The notes: generated by a model from the sequence alone, not told the origin. Shown: positions 1 to 8,815, counted from the stretch's first letter. The stretch is 64,000 bases of DNA from Ardenticatenales bacterium (GCA_020634515.1 JACKBL010000010.1:116425-180424), one strand, 5' to 3'. A program made the numbers and translations.

Positions 1-376
1 TCAGATTGAAGCCAATCGTGGAAGTCACCAGAAGCGCGTAGAACTCGCCGCTTTGCAACGCCTTGATGTCCATCGCTATCAGGCTAACCACGCCTCCGGC
101 GATCAGGAACATGATGCGAAAAATGAAGGTGATGGCATCATGACGGAACATGCCACCCCAGAGGGCAATCTGGCTGCTCCCCGGTTCGCGGAAAAGGTAG
201 AAGACGGTCAGGTCTACCGCCAGGGTAATGAAGAAGCCCCAGGCAGCCAGCAGCCCGACGCGACGGCGCTCGGACGGTTTGAGCAAGCGGTCGTAGGCCA
301 GAATTGCCACCAGGAGAATCAAGAGGCAAATCTCAGGCACAAGGGCGAATGCGCTGGAAATGGTGATTTGGCTCAT
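1..376 (-). CDS. nuoN: NADH-quinone oxidoreductase subunit N (partial, N-terminal 125 residues)
   Basis: Antiporter-like subunit of the complex I membrane arm, which translocates protons in the cytoplasmic membrane. The reading frame starts MSQITISSAFALVPEICL and stays open to the left edge, so about three quarters of the protein lies outside the window. The visible part has a first membrane helix (about residues 8-25), a basic loop (KPSERRR), further hydrophobic segments, and ends in LLVTSTIGFNL, a stretch typical of the region before the first conserved NuoN core helices. The ATG overlaps the stop of the preceding nuoM as TGATG, implying translational coupling. It is the last visible gene of the nuoAHJKLMMN series. 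Assignment rests on position and helix pattern. Confidence 0.85.
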   Translation of the reverse strand, partial: MSQITISSAFALVPEICLLILLVAILAYDRLLKPSERRRVGLLAAWGFFITLAVDLTVFYLFREPGSSQIALWGGMFRHDAITFIFRIMFLIAGGVVSLIAMDIKALQSGEFYALLVTSTIGFNL

Positions 377-2007
377 CAAGCACCTCCGAGCCACTGAATG
401 AGATGATAGGCGGCGGATTGGACGGCGTGCAGGGCATTTGACGCCTGCTGCGCCTCCTGCAAGCGGGAGACGACGGGTTCCATGCCAGACTGGATAATGG
501 GAGCAATGACGGACGGGAACACGCCGATAGCGATCAGGCAAACGACAAACATCACCAGGGTGAACTTGTCAATGGCCAGCAGATTGCGCATGTCGTGCCA
601 TTTATGCGCATCGTACTCGCCAAAGAAGACGCTGCCGATGGCCCGGATAATGTAGGCCGCGGTGATGACGATGCCGGTCGAAGAGACAATGGCAATGATC
701 GGGTAGTAGGTGGACGGATTGAGACCAAAGATGGAGCCGGGAAGATCGAGGCTGCCGCCGCGCCAGACGCCGAGGAAGATGGGGAATTCGGCGACGAAGC
801 CGGAGAGGCCAGGCATACCCATGGATACAAGACCACCGACAACGAAGGCCACCATGGCCCAGGGCAGGGCTTTCATCATGCCCCGCAGGGTATCCATATC
901 GCGGGTGTGGGCGCGGTCGTAGATCATGCCGACGACGGAGAAGAAGAGGGCCGTCATGATGCCGTGGCTGACCATTTGAATGCCGGCACCCACGTATCCC
1001 TCCGTGTTCATGGTGGCAAACCCCATCACCACCAACCCCATGTGACTGACGCTAGAGTAGCCAATCAGATACTTCATGTCTCGTTGTCGCATGGCAATGA
1101 GTGATCCATAGACGACGTTGATGAGCGTGAGCAAGATGATCAAGGGCAGCCAGTAAACGGCCCCATCCGGCATCATCTGAATAGCGACGCGCATGGCGGC
1201 GTACGCACCCAGTTTCATGAGGACGCCCGCGTGAATCATGGAAACGGCGGTGGGCGCGGCTACGTGACCATCCGGGGACCAGTTGTGGAACGGCCACATG
1301 CCGGCAAGAACACCAAATCCGACGAACACCGGCAGGAACCAGCGTATCTGATCAGAAACCAGGAAATTCGCCTCAGACCACATGCGCAGGTCAAACGTCA
1401 GCGGCAAACCGGCGTCCGGCAACTTGAAATACATGATCAGGTAGCCGATCAAGGCAAAGAAACTGCCGATGAGGAGATAGAGCGTCAGCTTCATGGCCGC
1501 GTACTCGCGCGTCTGCTTCCAGCCCCAGATGAGGATAAGGATGTACATGGGGAGTACGGCCAGTTCGTAGAAGAAGAAGAGAAGGAAGGCATCGACGGCC
1601 ACAAAAACGCCCTGTACACCGGCCACCAGGAGCATGAAAAAGGCAAAGAATTCACGCGGGCGGTCCGGGATGCTCCAGGAGATGAGGACACCGCCGAGGC
1701 CAACGATGGACGTGAGCAGGACCAGGGTCGCGCTCAACCCATCCACGCCGACGATATAGTTCAGGCCAATGGTGGGAACCCAGGCATATTCTTCCACGAA
1801 GGCAAGGGTGTCTTTCCAGGGCGTGCCCGCTGCCGGCAAATTCGTCAAATACGAAATGTACACATACGCCGACAATACCAGGCCCAGGATCATGGCCGCC
1901 AGACCTAACATGCGCGCATTCTCGCCGCGCTCCTTCGGCAGCATCAAAATGATGACCGCGAAGGCGATAGGCGATAACGTGATGAGGGAGAGAAACGGGA
2001 ATTCCAT
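376..2007 (-). CDS. nuoM: NADH-quinone oxidoreductase subunit M, second copy (divergent)
   Basis: A 543-residue antiporter-like proton-pumping subunit of complex I and the second of two consecutive NuoM genes. Conserved features are the TM5 glutamate (FFYELAVLPMY, about residue 148), PFHNWSPDGHVAAPTA (about 239-254) and the following VLMKLG lysine. The stretch before WPFH reads GFGVLAGM, whereas the neighbouring NuoM has FAIKVPI; the lysine equivalent to E. coli NuoM Lys234 is therefore replaced by Leu. A TTG start 12 codons upstream is possible, but ATG at 2007 begins a normal NuoM N-terminus (MEFPFLSLITLSP). The 110-bp gap to the other nuoM holds a dispersed repeat. The gene overlaps nuoN as TGATG. 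Identity as a NuoM family member is firm; its pumping competence is open. Confidence 0.93.
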   Translation of the reverse strand: MEFPFLSLITLSPIAFAVIILMLPKERGENARMLGLAAMILGLVLSAYVYISYLTNLPAAGTPWKDTLAFVEEYAWVPTIGLNYIVGVDGLSATLVLLTSIVGLGGVLISWSIPDRPREFFAFFMLLVAGVQGVFVAVDAFLLFFFYELAVLPMYILILIWGWKQTREYAAMKLTLYLLIGSFFALIGYLIMYFKLPDAGLPLTFDLRMWSEANFLVSDQIRWFLPVFVGFGVLAGMWPFHNWSPDGHVAAPTAVSMIHAGVLMKLGAYAAMRVAIQMMPDGAVYWLPLIILLTLINVVYGSLIAMRQRDMKYLIGYSSVSHMGLVVMGFATMNTEGYVGAGIQMVSHGIMTALFFSVVGMIYDRAHTRDMDTLRGMMKALPWAMVAFVVGGLVSMGMPGLSGFVAEFPIFLGVWRGGSLDLPGSIFGLNPSTYYPIIAIVSSTGIVITAAYIIRAIGSVFFGEYDAHKWHDMRNLLAIDKFTLVMFVVCLIAIGVFPSVIAPIIQSGMEPVVSRLQEAQQASNALHAVQSAAYHLIQWLGGA

Positions 2008-2060
2008 ATTTGCTATTCCAGACTGAGTAACCGCCCAAAACAACTTCCCAGTTTCTGGGA

Positions 2061-2120
2061 TCGGTTACTGACAAGCTGTCCGACCAATTCCGCTAAATTT
2101 TCCGCGGACAGCCACTTACT
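2061..2120. repeat. Dispersed repeat (GGTTACTGACAAGCTGTCCG family), copy 1
   Basis: Intergenic repeat filling the gap between the two nuoM genes and abutting the stop of the upstream one. It contains CTGACAAGCTGTCCG and, about 25 bases on, GCGGACAG, giving a short inverted repeat (CTGTCCG/CGGACAG). Related copies lie at about 13509-13562 and, reverse-oriented and diverged, at 51741-51828. Confidence 0.7.
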
Positions 2121-3660
2121 AGCTAAACAGCTTCGTTACCGTATCGTTGATGATCGCCAGCAACCATTGCGGCCACAAACCCAGGCTCAACATGAGCGCC
2201 ATCAAGGGCCAGATCACCAGATGCTCACGCAGCGTCATCTCCGTCAGCCCCTTCCATGTCTGATTCAGCGGTCCGTGCAACGTTTGCCCGATTCCTTTCA
2301 GGATGTAGGCCCCCGTCATGAGCAGACCGAACATGGAAAGCGCCAACTGTACCTGAAAGGGACCCCAGGCCGCGCGCGTGATCATGAATTCACCGACAAA
2401 GCCATTCAACCCAGGCAGGCCCAATGAAGCCATGCTGGTAAAGATGAGAATGGCGCCGAAGAAGGGGAACACGGCCCACAGACCGCCATAATCGCGCAGA
2501 TTTCGGGTGTGCGTGCGCTCATAAATGACGCCGACCAGGAAGAACATACCCGCCGCCGATAGGCCGTGGTTAAACATTTGCAGCACGGCTCCATTGGTCG
2601 CCATGATGGCGTCCCCAATCATGTCGGCATTCGTGGCCGCCTGCCCATAGACCCAGGCGTACACGGCAATGCCCAAGACCACGAAGCCCATGTGGTTGAT
2701 GGAGGAATAGGCCACCAGGCGCTTAAAGTCCCACTGCCCAAAGGCCGCCAACGCGCCCAGGACGATGCTGGCCATGCCCAACCAGGCCAGAATGGAGGCG
2801 GTGGCTGCGGCCTGCGCCGGAAACAGGGGAATGACCAGGCGCAGGAAGCCATAAGCGCCCAGCTTCAACAGGACGCCCGCCAGGATCATGGACCCGGCGG
2901 TGGGGGCCTGGGTGTGCGCGTCCGGCAGCCAGGTGTGGAAAGGCCAGATGGGAACTTTGATGGCGAAGGCGATGACAAAGAGCCAGTAGGCAATGCCTTT
3001 TACCAGGGCCACGGAGAGGCCCGTGTTCGCCAGCAGGCCGCTTTGTAGCGCCACCCACTTATCCATCAGTTCAATGATGTCAAATGTGCCCGTGGAAAGG
3101 CCCATGATCTGAATGGAGAGCAGCAAGCCGAGGCTGCCGGCCATGGTGTAAATCATGAACTTGAAGGAGGCGTATTCCCGGTCTGCCCCGCCCCAGATAC
3201 GGATAAGGAAGTACATGGGGACCAGGCCGATTTCCCAGAAGATGAAGAAGATGATCAGGTCAAGGGAGGCGAAGAGGCCCAACATGGCCGTTTCCATGAC
3301 GAGGAAGAGGACCATGTACATCTTGACTTTTTCTTCGATATTGAAGGAAGCCAGGAGAGCCAGTGGGGTGAGGATGGTGGTGAGCAAGATCATCGGCAGG
3401 CTGATGCCATCAAGCCCGAGGTGGAAGCTGGAGCCGATAGCGGGGAACCAGGGAGCCTGGACGGTGAATTGAATGCCGGCATTCACCCGATCAAACGAGA
3501 ACCAGGTAAACAGAGCCAGCGCCAACGGCACCAGACTGAAAGCCAGCGCCAGACGGCGGATCAGCACCTTTTCGTCATCTGGCAGCAGGAAGAGAACCAG
3601 CGCGGCGGCCAGGGGCGAGAAGATCAGCAGCGAGAGGAGGTTACTTTGAAGAAAATCCAT
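2119..3660 (-). CDS. nuoM: NADH-quinone oxidoreductase subunit M, canonical copy
   Basis: A 513-residue antiporter-like subunit of the complex I membrane arm. Diagnostic features are the TM5 glutamate (IFWEIGLVPMYFLI), the broken-helix lysine region FAIKVPIWPFHTWLPDAH followed by APTAGSMILAGVLLKLG, and the C-terminal GLNGFVGEF. All lysine and glutamate positions expected of a pumping NuoM are present, unlike in the adjacent copy. The ATG at 3660 is preceded by an AGGA Shine-Dalgarno sequence. The gene lies 35 bp downstream of nuoL, in the usual L-M order. Length is ordinary for the family. Confidence 0.96.
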   Translation of the reverse strand: MDFLQSNLLSLLIFSPLAAALVLFLLPDDEKVLIRRLALAFSLVPLALALFTWFSFDRVNAGIQFTVQAPWFPAIGSSFHLGLDGISLPMILLTTILTPLALLASFNIEEKVKMYMVLFLVMETAMLGLFASLDLIIFFIFWEIGLVPMYFLIRIWGGADREYASFKFMIYTMAGSLGLLLSIQIMGLSTGTFDIIELMDKWVALQSGLLANTGLSVALVKGIAYWLFVIAFAIKVPIWPFHTWLPDAHTQAPTAGSMILAGVLLKLGAYGFLRLVIPLFPAQAAATASILAWLGMASIVLGALAAFGQWDFKRLVAYSSINHMGFVVLGIAVYAWVYGQAATNADMIGDAIMATNGAVLQMFNHGLSAAGMFFLVGVIYERTHTRNLRDYGGLWAVFPFFGAILIFTSMASLGLPGLNGFVGEFMITRAAWGPFQVQLALSMFGLLMTGAYILKGIGQTLHGPLNQTWKGLTEMTLREHLVIWPLMALMLSLGLWPQWLLAIINDTVTKLFS

Positions 3661-3695
3661 TGTATCCTGCGCAAATGTGACAGGTCAGGGGAAAC

Positions 3696-5930
3696 CTAAC
3701 CGATATTGAGGAAGAAGATGAGGGCGGTTAATGTGCCGGCAATCAACATCGACACCAACACATACTCCTGAATCTTTCCTGTTTGCAGCGAGCGGAAACT
3801 GTCGGCGCTGGCCAGCACCAGGTCTTTCGCCTTGTCCACGCCACCGCTGATAACCGTCTCCTCAAACCGCTTCATGTACGCGCCCAGCGCATACGTCGTG
3901 CGGGCAATCAAATGTAATGTCCCATCAATCAAGCCCTTATCCACCCATTCATACACGACAGTCTCGGAAACGTAAACCGTGGGGCGAATCAGGAACTTCA
4001 TATACAGCTCGTCCCAGTACCATTTATTCATGAGGAACGTATGTACCGGGCCTAATGGCGCGATCAACGGATCGGGTTGCTTGCTCCGCAGTGGCTTGCG
4101 CCCATAAACCCACCAGCCCAGGAACAGGCCACCCAGAGCCACGACCAGCGAGGCCAACAGGGGGAAAAGTTGGAAGGGCAGCGTCTCCAGGCCATGTGCG
4201 ACCACGTGCGCTTCCTCCAGTACATGCAGGGTTTCTTCGACCGTCGCGCCCACAAAGTGATGGAAGAAATTGTTGTTCACCAGCGGTCCCAATACCGGGA
4301 AGGTCTCGGGAATGCCCGCCCAGCCGACGGTTGCGGCGAAAAAGGCCAGCCCAATGAGAGGAATGGTCATGAAGCGGTTGCTCTCGTGGGCATGCTCCGC
4401 CAGCGGGGTGCGCGGCTTGCCCAGGAAGGTGAGCGAAATCTGGCGCATGGTGTAGAAAGCGGTGAGGATGGCGGCCACGACGAGCATCCAGAAGATCACG
4501 GTCGCCAGCCCGTTACCATGCGCGCCTTGATACCAGGCGTCCGCCAGGATTTCGTCTTTGGACCAGAAGCCGGCGGTCAAAATGGGGAAGCCGGAAAGGG
4601 CAAACCCGCCAATGACAAACGTGATGAACGTGATGGGCATCTTCTTCGCCAAGCCACCCATGTTCATCATATCTTGCGGGTCGGTGTGATGGTCGTGGAC
4701 GTGTTCCGCGCCGTGTTCCATGCCATGGATGACGGAGCCGGAACCGAGGAAGAGCAGCGCCTTGAAAAAGGCGTGCGTGATCAGGTGAAAAGCGGCGGCC
4801 ACGTAGGCGCCAATGCCAATGGCGGCCACCATGTAACCTAGCTGCGAGATGGTGGAGTAGGCGAGCACGCCCTTGACGTCATCCTGGGCGACGGCAATGG
4901 TGGCGGCCATGAGGGCGGTAAATGCGCCGATGAAGCCAATGACCAGGGAGACTGCGCTCATGGCTTCCGCGCCGACGGCGATGAGGGGGAAGATACGCAC
5001 AATCAGGTAGACGCCGGCGGAAACCATGGCCGCGGCGTGAATGGTGGCGCTGACGGGCGTGGGACCTTCCATGGCGTTGGGCAGCCAGACGTGGAGGGGC
5101 CATTGCGCGGATTTGCCGATTGTGCCGGCAAAAAGCAGCAGCGCCACCAATCCCAACCAGGGACCACCGCCTCGTTCCAGCACCACCATGCGCAGCGACT
5201 CCGCGGACAGCGCCTCGCTAAAACTAAGCGTGTGGAAGACGCGATAAAAAGCCACAATACCCAACAGCATAATCACATCGCCCACGCGCGTGGTCATGAA
5301 CGCCTTGATCGCCGCCAGACGCGGGGGTAATTTCTGCGGATTCTTGGGATCGGGATCGTAGGTACGGGCGTGCCAGAAACCAATCAACAGATAAGAGCAC
5401 AACCCCATGATTTCCCAGGCCATGAACAGCAGCAGCAAATTATCCGCCACCACCAACAGGAGCATCGCACCCGCGAACAGGGACATGAAAGCAAAAAAGC
5501 GGGAGAAGAGCGGCTCTTCCTTGCCGTGGTTGGGGACGCCCAGAATGGTTCCGCGAGGCTTGCCATAATTATGGTAGCCAACGCTGTAGACGAAGATGGC
5601 CGCGCAGGCAAAAGGAACCATGAACAGCATCACGGCGGTGAGCGGGTCCACGGCAACGCCCATTTGCAGCCAGTTAGCCGCTTTGCCAAATGGCAGCCAG
5701 GCAATGGTGCTATGGATGACGGTGGGATGCGCCGCCAGGTGATGAGCGTCCAGGGCGAACATGCGAAAGGCGATGGTCCAACCCAGCACCAGGGAAAAGC
5801 CAACGCCGGCCCAAGCCAATAGCCAGCTCAAAGTCCGATTGCGGTTGGTGAACAACACAATCAGGAAAAAGACGAGCAGGGGGCCTACAGGGACCAGCCA
5901 GGTCAGTGTGGCGAGTGTAGCTTCACTCAT
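3696..5930 (-). CDS. nuoL: NADH-quinone oxidoreductase subunit L with extended lateral helix
   Basis: A 744-residue distal antiporter-like subunit of complex I. The TM5 glutamate (FMAWEIMGLCSYLLIGFW) and the TM7 lysine region GKSAQWPLHVWLPNAMEGPTPVS are intact. The C-terminus carries the lateral amphipathic helix: after DKGLIDG (ending near residue 670) about 44 residues precede LQTGKIQEYVL (715-725). In ordinary NuoL sequences as I remember them this interval is about 17-18 residues, so the helix carries roughly 26 extra residues, as expected if it must span an additional NuoM. Start ATG at 5930 has a GAGG Shine-Dalgarno sequence. A 148-bp gap with an inverted-repeat element separates it from nuoK. 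Confidence 0.96.
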   Translation of the reverse strand: MSEATLATLTWLVPVGPLLVFFLIVLFTNRNRTLSWLLAWAGVGFSLVLGWTIAFRMFALDAHHLAAHPTVIHSTIAWLPFGKAANWLQMGVAVDPLTAVMLFMVPFACAAIFVYSVGYHNYGKPRGTILGVPNHGKEEPLFSRFFAFMSLFAGAMLLLVVADNLLLLFMAWEIMGLCSYLLIGFWHARTYDPDPKNPQKLPPRLAAIKAFMTTRVGDVIMLLGIVAFYRVFHTLSFSEALSAESLRMVVLERGGGPWLGLVALLLFAGTIGKSAQWPLHVWLPNAMEGPTPVSATIHAAAMVSAGVYLIVRIFPLIAVGAEAMSAVSLVIGFIGAFTALMAATIAVAQDDVKGVLAYSTISQLGYMVAAIGIGAYVAAAFHLITHAFFKALLFLGSGSVIHGMEHGAEHVHDHHTDPQDMMNMGGLAKKMPITFITFVIGGFALSGFPILTAGFWSKDEILADAWYQGAHGNGLATVIFWMLVVAAILTAFYTMRQISLTFLGKPRTPLAEHAHESNRFMTIPLIGLAFFAATVGWAGIPETFPVLGPLVNNNFFHHFVGATVEETLHVLEEAHVVAHGLETLPFQLFPLLASLVVALGGLFLGWWVYGRKPLRSKQPDPLIAPLGPVHTFLMNKWYWDELYMKFLIRPTVYVSETVVYEWVDKGLIDGTLHLIARTTYALGAYMKRFEETVISGGVDKAKDLVLASADSFRSLQTGKIQEYVLVSMLIAGTLTALIFFLNIG

Positions 5931-5974
5931 AGAGGAACCTCTTCAATGTTGCCAAGATACATGTACCAACAAAC

Positions 5975-6050
5975 CTTCCCGGAAGCTCAATGTCAGGCTA
6001 AAAGTGTCTCAAAATGCAACGCATTTCGCATTAAAACAGCTTCCGGGAAG
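5975..6050. repeat. CTTCCCGGAAGCT inverted-repeat element, copy A (76 bp)
   Basis: Ends are CTTCCCGGAAGCT (5975-5987) and its exact reverse complement (6038-6050), with a 50-base interior holding a second small inverted repeat (TGCAACGCATTTCGCA region). It sits inside the nuo operon between nuoK and nuoL. The left flank (ACATGTACCAACAAAC) resembles the flank of the copy at 62419. Five other copies occur in the window. Confidence 0.85.
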
Positions 6051-6078
6051 ATGAGGGTGCGAAGTTACAAAAGCGGTA

Positions 6079-6393
6079 TCAATTCTTCAACAGATCCAGT
6101 TCTTCCGCCACAACCGAATCGCGGTTGCGATAGACGGAGATGATCAGAGCCAGGCCGACGGCGGCTTCCGCGGCGGCCACGGTAAGGACGAACACGGACC
6201 AGACGGGGCCAATGGGTGATTCGGGGTAACGATAACGCCAGAAAGCCAGCAGGTTGATGTTCACGGCGTTGAGCATCAGTTCCACGCCCATCAAAATGGC
6301 AACCGCGTTGCGGCGCGCCAGTACGCCGTACAGCCCCAGGCAAAAGAGGGCGGCGGCAACCAGCAAGTACCAGGAAAGGGGAATAGCCGTCAT
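6079..6393 (-). CDS. nuoK: NADH-quinone oxidoreductase subunit K
   Basis: A 104-residue, three-helix subunit of the complex I membrane arm, linking NuoJ/NuoA to the antiporter-like subunits. The two conserved membrane glutamates appear in LMGVELMLNAVNINLL (about residues 34-49) and VAAAEAAVGLALI (about 72-84). Length is normal (about 100). Start MTAIPLSWYLL overlaps the nuoJ stop as ATGA, so the two are probably translationally coupled; a longer upstream reading frame is simply nuoJ sequence read out of frame. Confidence 0.96.
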   Translation of the reverse strand: MTAIPLSWYLLVAAALFCLGLYGVLARRNAVAILMGVELMLNAVNINLLAFWRYRYPESPIGPVWSVFVLTVAAAEAAVGLALIISVYRNRDSVVAEELDLLKN

Positions 6394-6905
6394 GATTTCT
6401 TCTCCGGTATGGCGATCACGATTGCGCCAATGAGGGCCGCCAGCAGCAGGACGGACGCCAGTTCGAAGGGAAGCACATAGAGGTCGCGGGAGACGAATGC
6501 TTTGCCCATTTCGATGACGGTGTTGTCCAGGGCGGCGTCGGAAATCTGCGCGATGGTCTGGTCCGTGAGGGGCCATATTTGCAGGATGACGTAGCTGAAC
6601 AGAGCGAAGATGAAGACGGCTGTGGCCGCGCCCCACTGCCACTGGGCGTTGTAGGGGGTTTCGCGTGTCTGCATCATGCGGCGGGTCATCATGATGGCGA
6701 ACAAGACAAGGATGGAGATGGCGCCGATGTAGACGAGGAGCTGCGCGGCGGCCATGAAACCGATGGCCAGGATGACGTAAATGCCGGCAACACCCAAAAA
6801 CGAAGCCATCATCGCCAACGCGGCGTGAAAAAGGTTGCGGTTTGTGACCACGATGAAGCCGGAAACGAGGGTCACAATACTTATGAGGACGAAAATGACA
6901 GCCAT
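6390..6905 (-). CDS. nuoJ: NADH-quinone oxidoreductase subunit J
   Basis: A 171-residue five-helix complex I membrane subunit. Recognisable segments are LFHAALAMMASFLGVAGIYVIL and the TM3 stretch AAAQLLVYIGAISILVLFAIM with its pi-bulge region. I start at ATG 6905 (MAVIFVLISIV) rather than 31 codons upstream, because a GGAGAGAG Shine-Dalgarno sequence stands just before it and the extra residues would be basic and non-homologous. nuoI, which normally lies between nuoH and nuoJ, is absent here; the nuoH-nuoJ gap is only 95 bp. Confidence 0.95.
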   Translation of the reverse strand: MAVIFVLISIVTLVSGFIVVTNRNLFHAALAMMASFLGVAGIYVILAIGFMAAAQLLVYIGAISILVLFAIMMTRRMMQTRETPYNAQWQWGAATAVFIFALFSYVILQIWPLTDQTIAQISDAALDNTVIEMGKAFVSRDLYVLPFELASVLLLAALIGAIVIAIPEKKS

Positions 6906-7000
6906 GTGATTTTGTCTCTCTCCATAAAAAATTAAGACGTGTCTGGAGGCCAGGGAGCGAAATACTCCCTTCAAGTTGACGACGCTACGCCTCGTCAACC

Positions 7001-8257
7001 CTAGTGAGCGGGAACGGCGTGCGGATCGGCGTGCGGTTCCACCTCGGGTTCGGCGGGCGCGCCCATGCGCCCGGCTTCCTGCGCCGCGCGCTGTCGCCGC
7101 GCATTGCTGCTCAAGATTTGCAGCGTGCCCGCGACCAGCACCAGGTTCATCAGCAGGTGAATGCCGGCACGTCCCCAGTCGCCCATCGTTTCCGGGATGA
7201 ATTTATCCAGCAAGGCCGTCGCCAGCAGCAGGATCAGCACGAAGGGAACCAGGAATTTCCAATTAAACTTCAACAGTTGGTCAATACGCACGCGCGGCAG
7301 CGTGCCCCGAATCCAGATGTAGACGAAGTACACCAGGAACGTTTTGGCGAAGAAAACCACCAGACCGATGAGCCGCCCCCAATCCGCCTGCCGTTCCAAT
7401 CCGAACAGCCGCCAGCCGCCGAGATAGATGGTGGCAAACAGCGCGGACATGAAAAGCGTACTCACGAATTCCGCCAGGAAGAACATACCAAACTTCATGC
7501 CGCCATATTCCACGTGGAAACCGGCCACAATCTCCGACTCTGCTTCCAACAAGTCGAACGGCGTGCGCCCTGTCTCCGCCAAAGAGGAGATGAAGAAGAT
7601 GATAGCGGAGAGCGGCGCGACGATGAGGAAAGGCACGGTCTGGGAAGCAATGATGTCCTGGGTGGACATAGAACGCGCCAGCAAAATGGGCACGATCAGG
7701 GAAAGCACCATGGGCACTTCATAGCTAACCAACTGCGCGACGGAGCGGAAAGCGCCCAAAAGCGCATACTTATTGTTGGATCCCCATCCCGCCAGCAGCA
7801 GGGAGACGACGGAGGCGGAACTAATCGCCAGGACATAAAAAATCCCGATGTTCAGGTCTACGCCTATCACACCGGGAGCGAAGGGGACCACCGCCCACAA
7901 GAGGAGTGCCGTGATCACGACAAGGAGCGGAGCCAGGTTGTAGGCAACCGCGTCCGCGCCGGAAGGTCTGACATCTTCCTTTGTCAGCAGTTTCATCACG
8001 TCGGCAACGGTTTGCAGCAAACCAAACTTCCCGCCGACGCGGTTGGGGCCGATGCGGTCCTGCATACGGGCGATAATCTTACGTTCCAACCAGATGAGGA
8101 AGATGACAATGAGGAGGCAGAAGGTGGAAACGATCAGCACGCCGATCAGGTCCAGAACGGGTTCAACCCACGGTTTATCGCCCCACACGGCGCGCAGGTA
8201 GTCAAAGGTTTTTAGTTGTAGCAAGCTGACAAGAAAGTCAAGGATGTTAAAAGGCAT
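7001..8257 (-). CDS. nuoH: NADH-quinone oxidoreductase subunit H
   Basis: A 418-residue membrane subunit forming part of the quinone chamber of complex I. Family signatures visible are ERKIIARMQDRIGPNRVGG (about residues 58-76), ADVMKLLTKED, SLAETGRTPFDLLEAESE and the WIRGTLPRVRIDQLL stretch near residue 325. The last about 35 residues (GRMGAPAEPEVEPHADPHA) are a hydrophilic, His/Pro-rich tail longer than in most homologues. The start codon lies inside a copy of the ATGCCGGCAT palindrome (8256-8265). The gene is the second of the operon, 118 bp after nuoA. Confidence 0.96.
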   Translation of the reverse strand: MPFNILDFLVSLLQLKTFDYLRAVWGDKPWVEPVLDLIGVLIVSTFCLLIVIFLIWLERKIIARMQDRIGPNRVGGKFGLLQTVADVMKLLTKEDVRPSGADAVAYNLAPLLVVITALLLWAVVPFAPGVIGVDLNIGIFYVLAISSASVVSLLLAGWGSNNKYALLGAFRSVAQLVSYEVPMVLSLIVPILLARSMSTQDIIASQTVPFLIVAPLSAIIFFISSLAETGRTPFDLLEAESEIVAGFHVEYGGMKFGMFFLAEFVSTLFMSALFATIYLGGWRLFGLERQADWGRLIGLVVFFAKTFLVYFVYIWIRGTLPRVRIDQLLKFNWKFLVPFVLILLLATALLDKFIPETMGDWGRAGIHLLMNLVLVAGTLQILSSNARRQRAAQEAGRMGAPAEPEVEPHADPHAVPAH

Positions 8258-8375
8258 GCCGGCATTCTCCGTTGTCGTTTTGCCAGATTATTGGGCATGT
8301 AGCAGGAAAAGAACAGGTAGAGACGAATTACAGCACGAGAAACGCGAGACCATCAGCGCAGGCGCGACACCTGCC

Positions 8376-8732
8376 CTAAAACCACTCCAACGCCCCTTTC
8401 GCCCAAGCATACGCCAGACCGTCGCCGAGCAAGAAGATGAAGAGCGCGGCAGACAAGACCGCAAACAGCCCCAACTGCCCATAGGCCGCCGCAACCGGGA
8501 ACAAAAACACTGCCTCGACATCAAAAACCACGAAGATCAGGGCAAACAGATAGTACTGAACCTTGAACTGTACCCAGGTATCCCCTACGGTTTCGATCCC
8601 ACATTCATACGTCTGCTGTTTGATGGGATTGGGTTTTTTCGGTCCGAGAAGATGTTGCAGCACAACTGGTAGTGCCGGGAAAATGGGTGACAGGGCGACG
8701 AAAATACCGATGAATTGCCAATCACTTAGCAC
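8376..8732 (-). CDS. nuoA: NADH-quinone oxidoreductase subunit A
   Basis: A 118-residue three-helix subunit at the junction of the membrane and peripheral arms. Signatures are PIKQQTYECGIETVGDTWVQ (38-57, with the TM1-2 loop Cys) and FVVFDVEAVFLFP (67-79). I use GTG at 8732 because GGAGGG lies 9 bases upstream and the protein then has normal length; the open frame continues about 40 codons further without homology. First gene of the operon. nuoB, C, D, E, F, G and I do not follow it, so the peripheral arm must be encoded elsewhere. Confidence 0.94.
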   Translation of the reverse strand: MLSDWQFIGIFVALSPIFPALPVVLQHLLGPKKPNPIKQQTYECGIETVGDTWVQFKVQYYLFALIFVVFDVEAVFLFPVAAAYGQLGLFAVLSAALFIFLLGDGLAYAWAKGALEWF

Positions 8733-8786
8733 GCTAAAAACCCTCCATTGGGGGATTGTGAAATTGTTCTCAGATGGTCGCGGGTA

Positions 8787-8815
8787 GTTATAACACACGA
8801 CCAGACCTACGGCAA
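8787..8815 (-). promoter_or_regulatory. Sigma70-type promoter of the nuoA-N operon
   Basis: On the minus strand: -35 TTGCCG (8815-8810), 17-bp spacer, -10 TATAAC (8792-8787), about 55 bases before the nuoA start. Two near-consensus hexamers at ideal spacing support it. Confidence 0.7.

Noticed and set aside
7004..8215. 403-codon plus-strand frame opposite nuoH
   Set aside because: His/Gln/Arg-rich nonsense complementary to a highly conserved NuoH.
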